From Planctomycetaceae bacterium (lineage in GTDB: Bacteria; Planctomycetota; Planctomycetia; Pirellulales; Thermoguttaceae): a stretch of DNA of 5,461 nucleotides. The translations under genes and the position numbers were made by a program. Where the stretch lies: NCBI GenBank assembly GCA_031266315.1, contig JAISBG010000325.1, positions 1 through 5,461 on the forward strand. Direction: 5' to 3'. Shown piece after piece: positions 1-5,461 of this stretch (position 1 is its first letter; the number at the start of each line of letters is the position of its first letter). The notes below the pieces were generated by a model that made no database searches, was not told the origin of the DNA, and was given only the letters and a program-made list of their open reading frames with translations.

Positions 1-1413
1 TTAGAAGGCTTGAATGCGTTTATCGATCAGTATGCAGGAACGAAAATAACACACCTCTTTCTGAATCCCAACGCCCAAACCGCACGGTTTCAAAGTCAAA
101 CCCGCAGTACCATTTGGGATACGGAATCGAAAGAACTGTTTCCCAAAAACGCAAAACTGCTCCACGAACGCGGTCTTGATCCGTATAAAATTTGGATTGA
201 CCGTTGCCGTGAAAAAAAGATTTCACCTTGGATTTCTATGAGAATGAATGATGTTCACAATGTAGAGAAAATAGATAATTTTTATCACAGTAGTTTTTGG
301 CGTAACAATCCTTCTTTTTGGCGAGTCCCCAATGAAAAAAACGGCAATTGGAATAATCGGGCATTGAATTACGCTCACCCGGAAGTTCAGGAACATCAAA
401 TGTCGTTTGTCCGTGAACTTTTTGAACGTTATGATTTCGACGGTTTGGAATTGGATTGGATGCGATTCGGTGGGCATTTAACGCCGGGAAAGGAAAAAGA
501 AGAATCGATCATCTTAAACAAATTCATGCAAGATGTACGAAAAATCGCCCGCGAATGGGAAAAAAAACGCGGTCATCCTATTTATCTTGCGGCGCGTGCT
601 CCGTATGATCCTGATGTTGCCGCTGCTTGCGGTATGGACGCGTTACAATGGGCGCGGGAAGGTTCTGTTGATCTCGTGATTCCAACTCCATTTTTTATGA
701 CAAGCGATTTTGATATTCCGGTTGAACGTTGGCGCGAACGGCTGGATTCCGGCACTGCCGGACATTCGGTTAATGTTGCTGTTGCGCCGGGAATAGAAAT
801 GCACGCACTGGCTTATCCCAACGGAAAACAAATTCGAAACGATTTGGCAATTCTCTATGGTTTTGCCGCCTCCGCCCGTTTTCGAGGTGCGCGTAACATT
901 TATCTGTACAACTGGTTTGATCCCTTACCCGGTCATATCGTGTCTTCTTTCTGTCCGGTTGACGAAAAAGATTATCGTACTTTTTTAGAAAAAGGAATCG
1001 GCGATGATGTTGTTCTTCAATCAATACAACGGTATCCGGTATGTTATCATGATATTGTTCCGGGTGTGAGTAGTCATGTTCAACTTCCGCAAACGCTAAA
1101 TCCAGAAGCAAAATTTGCCGTTTCGCTCGGTCAGAAACCGGTATCAGGTAAACTCCGGCTGATTGTCGGTTTGAGTAACAGTGAAGGTGTGAAAAAAACG
1201 GTTTGTTCGGCAACATTAAACGGCACGAAAACAGAAACCGTAACAGATACGGTTTTTGATTCTCTCAGTAAAGATGTTGTTCGGGCATTGTGTTTCGATT
1301 GTCCGCTCGCCGCAGCCCAAAACGGTATCAATACAATGACCGTCCGACTAGAATCAGGAAACACACCGCAAATCGTTTGGGTGGAACTGAAAGTAGAACC
1401 GGATAGAAAATAA
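1..1413 (+). CDS. Glycoside-hydrolase-like TIM-barrel protein, 5'-truncated by window edge
   Basis: The frame is open to base 1 (Leu-Glu-Gly before the first possible start, a TTG at 10), so the true start and any signal peptide probably lie upstream; 470 residues are visible and TAA is at 1411-1413. Numbering from the first codon, residues 1 to about 340 look like a (beta/alpha)8 barrel: THLFLNPNAQ near the start, then SPWISMRMNDVH, then YDFDGLELDWMRF at 144-156, where Glu150 and Asp152 end a predicted beta-strand and are the best candidates for catalytic acids. Next come VDLVIPTPFF and ARNIYLYNWFDP, typical late barrel strands. Residues about 371-470 are beta-rich (KLRLIVGLSN, SATLNGT, NTMTVRLES) and resemble a C-terminal beta-sandwich. 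The layout recalls family-10-like/GHL hydrolases and closely fits an uncharacterised protein family I know from Planctomycetota genomes. The activity and substrate are not known; a polysaccharide role is inference from the fold. A same-strand gene follows after 156 bases, apparently with its own promoter. Confidence is high for the gene and moderate for the fold. Confidence 0.85.
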   Translation, partial: LEGLNAFIDQYAGTKITHLFLNPNAQTARFQSQTRSTIWDTESKELFPKNAKLLHERGLDPYKIWIDRCREKKISPWISMRMNDVHNVEKIDNFYHSSFWRNNPSFWRVPNEKNGNWNNRALNYAHPEVQEHQMSFVRELFERYDFDGLELDWMRFGGHLTPGKEKEESIILNKFMQDVRKIAREWEKKRGHPIYLAARAPYDPDVAAACGMDALQWAREGSVDLVIPTPFFMTSDFDIPVERWRERLDSGTAGHSVNVAVAPGIEMHALAYPNGKQIRNDLAILYGFAASARFRGARNIYLYNWFDPLPGHIVSSFCPVDEKDYRTFLEKGIGDDVVLQSIQRYPVCYHDIVPGVSSHVQLPQTLNPEAKFAVSLGQKPVSGKLRLIVGLSNSEGVKKTVCSATLNGTKTETVTDTVFDSLSKDVVRALCFDCPLAAAQNGINTMTVRLESGNTPQIVWVELKVEPDRK

Positions 1414-1459
1414 CGAAGAGATCGTCCTGCCTTTGTTGGTTCGTCGGTGATTGCTTCCC

Positions 1460-1478
1460 AATATTGACATTCAATATT
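1460..1478. repeat. Perfect 8-base inverted repeat, operator-like
   Basis: The sequence AATATTGA-CAT-TCAATATT is an exact inverted repeat with a 3-base centre at 1468-1470. It covers the whole of the putative -35 hexamer at 1464-1469, which is where a repressor site would sit. As RNA it would be a weak AT-rich stem, and the T-rich tract (from about 1491) starts 12 bases after the stem, so I rate an operator above a terminator. The regulator is unknown. Confidence 0.5.
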
Positions 1479-1492
1479 CTTTCAGATATGTT
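1464..1492 (+). promoter_or_regulatory. Candidate sigma70-type promoter for the HzsA/FGE fusion gene
   Basis: A perfect TTGACA at 1464-1469 is followed after exactly 17 bases by TATGTT at 1487-1492, a 4-of-6 match to TATAAT. Transcription would begin near 1499, giving a leader of about 70 bases before the ATG at 1570. The hexamers and spacing are visible in the sequence. That they function is inference, because AT-rich DNA yields such matches by chance and planctomycete promoters are poorly defined. Confidence 0.45.
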
Positions 1493-1569
1493 TTGTTTTT
1501 AATCCGTTGTTCCACCTTGCGGAACTAAACCAACCGTTAAATTTACTTACTTTTACTTTTTAAAAAACC

Positions 1570-1650
1570 ATGAAAACATTACATTATTTTATTTTTTGTT
1601 TTATTTTTGTTGTGATGTTTCTGAATAATTTTGATGTTTTATTCGGTCAA
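1570..1650 (+). other. Sec signal peptide of the fusion protein
   Basis: The first 27 residues have the usual layout: a short basic start (MKTLH), a very hydrophobic core (about residues 6-18, Phe/Ile/Val-rich), then a polar end at LFGQ-DVSQ. Cleavage is likely after Gly26 or Gln27. Cys10 lies inside the hydrophobic core and is not in a lipobox, so a lipoprotein is unlikely. Export agrees with the c-type haem motifs downstream, since haem c is attached outside the cytoplasmic membrane. Confidence 0.85.
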
Positions 1651-4600
1651 GATGTTTCTCAGAAAATTGAAACGAAAAATCAGGCAATATCAATTGCCCT
1701 TCTTTTGAATGGTCAACCCGATTTTCCAATGGATGCCGAGTCCGATGTGTTCGCGGAAATTGTCGGACGTATTGGTAAAACAACAATTATTCATCCGGCA
1801 AACGATGGAAAATTTATTGACCGAAAAGGTAAAACCGCTTTTTTGGAACAATTTGATCATCTCTGGATTTATCAGCCTGAACCGTTACAAGAAAATTCGC
1901 CTTTCTGTACACCTCAAACAGTTCAGAATATTCGGCACTATGTCGAAAACGGACACGGTGTTTTCCTGAGCGGCGGGATTGCGGAACTCTTGAAATTGCT
2001 CGGTCTTGACGAAATACAAACAAAAATAATGGACTTTGGGAATGATCGTTGCCAATTGGGACTAATTTCTGAAACAACAACTCGTTCTCTTTTTACCGGA
2101 CTTCGGGAAGACGGCGGTGTTTTTTGGTTTTCAAATGCCGCTTTTTTTATCTACGATAATTTCGTTGCGCCAAAAGGAAAAATTCTGGCACAAAATTCCG
2201 GCGGCGGAACTTCGCCGTTGATTGAATATCAATTAGGTAACGGAAATAAAAAAGGAACCGTTCTCGTTCTGCCTTGGAGAGTAGGACGGCTTTATTATGA
2301 ATCTCCCAAAGGTTATCGGAACAATTTTGAAAAGTTGCTTTCAAATTTGTTAAATTATCTCAACGGCACCGAAATTCCTCTCGGCGAAACTCCTTCAAAA
2401 TTCGACAAAGAAATTATTGCACTTAAACTTGCGATTCAAAATCTTTCCGAAACATTCGGTAACAAATATCCCAATGCTCAAAAATATCTTGAACAACTTA
2501 GCGTTATCGCTCATAACAATGATACTGTTGCGTTAAATCAACTTCGCCGTGAAGCGTTGTTGGCGAATCCGTTACTGAATTTCGACCGTCTCCTTCTTAT
2601 TCGGCGCGGTGAAAAACAACTTGGTTTACCGTTAAATTATTCGGCAAATTCAAGTCTTCCGAAAACCGGATACGAAAATCAACTCGCTGTTCTTTCCAAT
2701 TGGAAAACAACACCCGATCTTTCCACACTCCTCGAACCTTCTCATGGACGATTTATTGGTGATGTCGATCTTCATTTCGATGCAAACCGGCTTCTTGTTT
2801 CAATGGTCAATGAGCAAAATCTATGGCGGGTATTTGAAATGAAAATTGACGGAACCGGATTACATGAAATTCCGTTGATTCCTGATTCTGATGTTGATAA
2901 TTACGATGCTTGTTATTTACCCGATGATCGAATTGCGTTTTGTTCTACGGCGTGTTTTTCCGGTGTTCCTTGTGTGGGCGGAAGCGATTTTGTCTGTAAC
3001 CTTTATCGACTCGAACACAACGGCGATATTCGGCAACTAACTTATGAACAAGATCAGGATTGGTGTCCAACCGTTCTCAATAACGGACGATTATTGTATC
3101 TTCGGTGGGAATACACCGATCTTCCTCATGCGTTTTCGCGGATTCTCTTTCACGCCAATCCCGACGGAACCGACCAACGTGAATATTACGGAAGTGGTTC
3201 TTATTATCCGAACACAATGTTTTTCGCCAAACCAATTCCTGATCATCCGACAAAGTTTGTTGCTATTGTCGGCGGACATCACGATCAACCGCGAATGGGT
3301 GATCTTGTCCTTTTCGATCCGGCGTTGGGACGCAGTGAGACCGAAGGAGCGATTCAGCAAATTCCGGGTTGGAAAAAACAAGTCGAACCGGTGTTGCTTG
3401 ATCTTACCAATGTTCAAACGTTTCCGAAATTTTTGCACCCTTATCCGCTGAACGAAAATTATTTTCTTGTTTCAGCAAAACCAAGTCCGCAAAAACCATG
3501 GGGAATTTATCTTGTTGATGTGTTCGACAATATGGTTCTGATTCACGAGGAACCGAGTTACGCTATGTTTGAACCGATTCCTGTGCGAAAAACATCACGA
3601 CCGCCGGTTCTTCCTGACCGGATCAATCCTGAACGCCGTGATGCCGATGTTTTTGTTACATATATTTACAACGGTCAAGGTTTGAAGGGTGTTTTGCCCG
3701 GAACGATTAAATCGCTTCGGATTATTGGTTATCAATTCTCTTATCGGAACATGGGAGCGGAACCGTTTAGTATTGGTTTAGATGGTCCTTGGGATCCTCG
3801 TCAAATTATTGGAACGGTTCCTGTTCAGGAAGACGGTTCCGTTTCATTTAAAGTTCCCGCTTATTTACCTTTTGCGATTCAACCATTAGATGAAGAAGGT
3901 AAAGCCGTTCAGTTGATGCGAAGTTGGATTACGGCAATGCCCGGCGAAACAGTTTCCTGTATTGGTTGCCATGAATCGCAAAACGCGGTAACACCTTCCA
4001 AAAAAACGAAAGCGGCGGAAATGTCGCCTTCCGAAATAACGCCGTGGTATGGTCAACGGCGAGGTTTTTCGTTTGTTCGGGAAGTTCAACCGGTTCTCGA
4101 TAAATATTGTATCAGTTGTCATCATGCGGAAAACAAAGAGAAAATCGCCTCTTTTCAGGATTCATTGCCTAAACCGCTTCTTGCGAATACAAATTACATT
4201 AATCTCAAATCACGTTTTTCGTCATCTTATTATGAACTTCGCCGTTTTGTTCGAACACCAACGAAGGAGTCGGATATGAAAGTTCTTTTGCCTTGGGAAT
4301 TTCACGCCGATACCAACCGGCTTGTCCAATTGTTACAAGCGGGACATTACCGTGTTGAATTGGATCGCGAAGCGTGGGACAGGCTGATTACATGGATTGA
4401 TCTGAATGCGCCGTTTCATGGTAATTGGCGTGACGTTATGACGGAAGAGGAAAATTACACGGAACTGGTCAAAAAGCAATTTGAACGAAGACACGAAATG
4501 CGAAGACGTTACGCTAAAACCGATTCTCTGTTGGACGATGATCCTCATCAAAACTATGTTCGGGCGGTTTTGGCAAATCCCAAACCAACCGTTGTTCCGG

Positions 4601-5427
4601 CGGTCATTCCGTCAACAAACACCTCGAAAATTGCAACTCCGGCACAAGTTTTAATACAACAGGAATCGATTTCCGTTGCACAAAAAAATCCGGTCAAAAT
4701 AACGTTCGGTAATAATTTCGGTAATAAAATTGCAATGGAATTGGTTCCGGTTCCGCCTTTAGATGAAAGCGGAAAAACGTTTTACATGGGAATGACGGAA
4801 GTAACCAACGAACAATTTGCACAATTTGATTCCGCTCACAACAGTCATATTGAATACGGAGATTTTATTCAGTTTAGCCCCGGTGAGCGCGGATGGCTGC
4901 TTTCCAAACCGCAACAACCGGTTGTTCGTGTTTCATGGAATCAGGCAATGGCATTTTGCGATTGGCTTTCCAAAGAATGTAACCAATCAATTACGTTACC
5001 GACTGAACAACAATGGGAACATGCCTGCCTTGCCGGAGCAACAACACCGTTTTGGTATGGAACAACGGAAACAGATTTCTCACCGTTTGCGAATCTCTCT
5101 GATGTTTCACTTCAAACGATTGACCCGTTTGGCTGGTCGGGTCGTCAGACAACACTTCCCGCATGGCGTCCGGCGGATATTCGTTTCAATGACGGTAGTC
5201 GTGTTTCCGCTCCGGTTGGCAGTTATCAACCGAACCGCTGGGGATTATACGATATGCACGGCAATGTCGCCGAATGGACGCGAAACGGTCAAAACCGGAA
5301 AACGGTTTGCGGCGGTTCGTGGTATGATGTTCCCCAACGAAGCCAAGCAAACTTCCGGCAATATTACCGACCGGAACAACAAGTATTCGATGTCGGTTTT
5401 CGTGTCGTTTTGGAAACAAATCAATAA
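1570..5427 (+). CDS. Exported fusion: GATase-like domain, HzsA-like dihaem region, FGE-like domain
   Basis: Complete 1285-residue protein. The ATG at 1570 is chosen because it opens a clear Sec signal peptide; no Shine-Dalgarno precedes it (TTTTTAAAAAACC). Residues 1 to about 27 are the signal peptide. About 38-268 form an alpha/beta domain like ThuA or class I amidotransferases (GHGVFLSGG at 128-136, GTVLVLPW at 229-236), without an obvious catalytic Cys. About 275-350 are mostly helical. About 390-690 look like a beta-propeller of PD40/TolB type (YDACYLPDDRIAF; C458, C462, C468, C476; HH at 570-571). A beta-rich segment then leads into CIGCH (797-801), as in hydrazine synthase alpha (HzsA)-related proteins. 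About 828-955 hold a second c-haem domain with CISCH (847-851) and His912, His926 and His950 as possible axial ligands. About 1003-1040 are a Pro/Thr/Val linker. About 1044-1282 are an FGE/SUMF1-like domain (LPTEQQWE, GLYDMHGNVAEW, GFRVV). Two covalent c haems imply action outside the cytoplasm, probably electron transfer or sensing. The substrate is unknown. Domain calls are strong; function is not. Confidence 0.93.
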   Translation: MKTLHYFIFCFIFVVMFLNNFDVLFGQDVSQKIETKNQAISIALLLNGQPDFPMDAESDVFAEIVGRIGKTTIIHPANDGKFIDRKGKTAFLEQFDHLWIYQPEPLQENSPFCTPQTVQNIRHYVENGHGVFLSGGIAELLKLLGLDEIQTKIMDFGNDRCQLGLISETTTRSLFTGLREDGGVFWFSNAAFFIYDNFVAPKGKILAQNSGGGTSPLIEYQLGNGNKKGTVLVLPWRVGRLYYESPKGYRNNFEKLLSNLLNYLNGTEIPLGETPSKFDKEIIALKLAIQNLSETFGNKYPNAQKYLEQLSVIAHNNDTVALNQLRREALLANPLLNFDRLLLIRRGEKQLGLPLNYSANSSLPKTGYENQLAVLSNWKTTPDLSTLLEPSHGRFIGDVDLHFDANRLLVSMVNEQNLWRVFEMKIDGTGLHEIPLIPDSDVDNYDACYLPDDRIAFCSTACFSGVPCVGGSDFVCNLYRLEHNGDIRQLTYEQDQDWCPTVLNNGRLLYLRWEYTDLPHAFSRILFHANPDGTDQREYYGSGSYYPNTMFFAKPIPDHPTKFVAIVGGHHDQPRMGDLVLFDPALGRSETEGAIQQIPGWKKQVEPVLLDLTNVQTFPKFLHPYPLNENYFLVSAKPSPQKPWGIYLVDVFDNMVLIHEEPSYAMFEPIPVRKTSRPPVLPDRINPERRDADVFVTYIYNGQGLKGVLPGTIKSLRIIGYQFSYRNMGAEPFSIGLDGPWDPRQIIGTVPVQEDGSVSFKVPAYLPFAIQPLDEEGKAVQLMRSWITAMPGETVSCIGCHESQNAVTPSKKTKAAEMSPSEITPWYGQRRGFSFVREVQPVLDKYCISCHHAENKEKIASFQDSLPKPLLANTNYINLKSRFSSSYYELRRFVRTPTKESDMKVLLPWEFHADTNRLVQLLQAGHYRVELDREAWDRLITWIDLNAPFHGNWRDVMTEEENYTELVKKQFERRHEMRRRYAKTDSLLDDDPHQNYVRAVLANPKPTVVPAVIPSTNTSKIATPAQVLIQQESISVAQKNPVKITFGNNFGNKIAMELVPVPPLDESGKTFYMGMTEVTNEQFAQFDSAHNSHIEYGDFIQFSPGERGWLLSKPQQPVVRVSWNQAMAFCDWLSKECNQSITLPTEQQWEHACLAGATTPFWYGTTETDFSPFANLSDVSLQTIDPFGWSGRQTTLPAWRPADIRFNDGSRVSAPVGSYQPNRWGLYDMHGNVAEWTRNGQNRKTVCGGSWYDVPQRSQANFRQYYRPEQQVFDVGFRVVLETNQ
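1681..2373 (+). other. ThuA / glutamine-amidotransferase-like alpha/beta domain
   Basis: Residues about 38-268 alternate hydrophobic strands and helices: SIALLLNG at 41-48, FDHLWIYQPE, then a helix leading to GHGVFLSGG at 128-136, and GTVLVLPWRVGRLYY at 229-243. This order resembles the flavodoxin-like fold of ThuA and class I amidotransferases. No nucleophile-elbow Cys is visible where one is expected (the strand ends in Ser-Gly-Gly), so the domain is probably a binding or structural module. The fold assignment is inference from pattern only. Confidence 0.5.
2734..3972 (+). other. HzsA-like beta-propeller and first haem-c site (CIGCH)
   Basis: Residues about 389-801. Repeats of the type 'D-x-H-F-D..LLVSM' and 'DGTGLHEI' suggest a propeller of WD40/PD40 kind. 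The stretches FCSTACFSGVPC (457-468), VLNNGRLLYLRWEY, VGGHHDQPRMGDLVLFD and SWITAMPGETVSCIGCH are the marks by which I recognise the hydrazine synthase alpha-related family. Cys797, Cys800 and His801 form one c-haem site. As I recall, anammox HzsA carries a Tyr four residues after the CXXCH His as the haem ligand; here that residue is Asn805. Hydrazine synthesis is therefore unlikely. Confidence 0.8.
4051..4434 (+). other. Second cytochrome-c-like domain (CISCH)
   Basis: Residues about 828-955. The segment GFSFVREVQPVLDKYCISCH ends in the haem-binding Cys847, Cys850 and His851, followed by His852. The helix EVQPVLDKYC just before the motif is typical of planctomycete cytochrome domains (PSCyt type) and of the C-terminal haem domain of HzsA-like proteins. 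Downstream His912 (EFHADTN), His926 (AGHYRVELD) and His950 (PFHGNW) are candidates for the sixth ligand; His912 is my first choice. Confidence 0.8.
4699..5415 (+). other. FGE/SUMF1-like (sulfatase-modifying factor) domain
   Basis: Residues about 1044-1282. Diagnostic stretches are EVTNEQF (1077-1083), PVVRVSWNQAMAFCDWLS, LPTEQQWE (1143-1150), PVGSYQPNRWGLYDMHGNVAEW (its core at 1225-1236), GGSW (1248-1251) and GFRVV (from 1276). True formylglycine-generating enzymes have two copper-binding cysteines shortly after GGSY; aligned by eye, these positions are Asp1253 and Ser1258. The domain is therefore probably not an FGE catalyst but a binding or structural version of the fold. Cys1247 precedes the GGSW, where Arg is usual. 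The early MG-loop segment also looks shortened. Confidence 0.88.
4705..4728 (+). repeat. 12-base tandem duplication at the linker/FGE boundary
   Basis: TTCGGTAATAAT is followed at once by TTCGGTAATAAA, an 11-of-12 match, in frame and encoding Phe-Gly-Asn-Asn then Phe-Gly-Asn-Lys (residues 1046-1053). FGNKI..EL is the usual opening of FGE-like domains in this family, so the first copy looks like an extra unit. It may be a recent slippage or chance; it does not disturb the frame. Confidence 0.55.
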
Positions 5428-5461
5428 CATTGCTTCGGATTAAAATTTACTGATTCTACCG
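5428..5461. other. Downstream flank, no feature seen
   Basis: Only 34 bases follow the stop codon. They are AT-rich, with no hairpin, T-run or start codon with coding support. The terminator of the fusion gene, if any, lies beyond the window. Confidence 0.6.

Larger units (their letters stand above)
1414..1569. other. Intergenic region between the two genes
   Basis: This stretch separates the hydrolase-like gene from the large haem-protein gene. It contains a perfect dyad at 1460-1478, a promoter-like pair of hexamers at 1464-1492, and a pyrimidine-rich tract just before the ATG at 1570. No open frame of note and no RNA gene is visible. I see no strong GC-rich hairpin plus T-run terminator after the first gene, so read-through into the second gene remains possible. 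Confidence 0.7.

Noticed and set aside
10..12. TTG at base 10 as the real start of the first gene
   Set aside because: The frame stays open to base 1, and the barrel's first strand begins almost at once after the TTG, leaving no room for the usual N-terminal part or a signal peptide; the start most likely lies upstream of the window.
770..1216. 148-residue minus-strand frame inside the hydrolase-like gene
   Set aside because: Antisense to a well-supported coding frame; low-complexity His/Arg/Gln-rich product with no motif or start signal.
1460..1501. Rho-independent terminator after the first gene
   Set aside because: The stem is AT-rich with only 8 pairs, and the T-rich tract begins about 12 bases after it, so it fits an operator better than a terminator.
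1509..1525. Small hairpin GTTCC-7-GGAAC in the leader of the large gene
   Set aside because: A five-pair stem with a seven-base loop is expected by chance; there is no riboswitch or RNA family signature around it.
3044..3451. 135-residue + strand and 115-residue - strand frames inside the propeller region
   Set aside because: Both lie in the middle of the HzsA-like domain in other frames and show no family resemblance.
1570..5427. Annotation as a true hydrazine synthase subunit or anammox marker
   Set aside because: The extra domains, the Asn in place of the expected Tyr ligand and the absence of visible beta/gamma subunit genes argue for a related protein of other function.
4817..5443. 208-residue + strand frame overlapping the end of the large gene
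   Set aside because: It is an out-of-frame shadow of the FGE-like domain; the large frame carries the diagnostic motifs and the alternative product is Arg/Asn-rich with no recognisable domain.

Overview
The window holds two same-strand genes and nothing else that I can support as a gene. Both proteins belong to types I recognise as characteristic of Planctomycetota: a TIM-barrel 'glycoside-hydrolase-like' protein with a LELDWMRF motif, and a giant secreted fusion of a hydrazine-synthase-alpha-like (HzsA-related) dihaem region with a sulfatase-modifying-factor/FGE-like domain. The DNA is fairly AT-rich (low-to-mid 40s % GC, estimated by eye). The start region of the large gene has no Shine-Dalgarno sequence, which is common in that phylum. 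A low-GC Planctomycetota lineage is my best guess for the host; this is inference, not proof.

Layout: 1-1413 (+) is the 3' part of a gene running in from the left edge. It encodes a TIM-barrel hydrolase-like domain followed by a C-terminal beta-sandwich. 1414-1569 is a 156-base intergenic region with a perfect 8-base inverted repeat (1460-1478). A plausible sigma70-type promoter (1464-1492) overlaps that repeat. 1570-5427 (+) is a complete 1285-residue exported protein with, in order: a Sec signal peptide, a ThuA/glutamine-amidotransferase-like alpha/beta domain, a helical linker, a beta-propeller plus HzsA-like region ending in CIGCH, a second c-haem domain with CISCH, a Pro/Thr/Val linker and an FGE-like domain. 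The last 34 bases hold nothing recognisable.

How they may work together: the second protein is predicted to act outside the cytoplasm. The first may act there too, but its N-terminus, where an export signal would be, lies outside the window. Their adjacency suggests a carbohydrate- or surface-polymer-related locus with a redox-active partner, but nothing in the sequence fixes a substrate. The most notable points are the fusion itself, the probable loss of hydrazine synthase and FGE chemistry, and the operator-like dyad over the -35 element. Neither protein type is new to me as a family; what is undescribed is their function.
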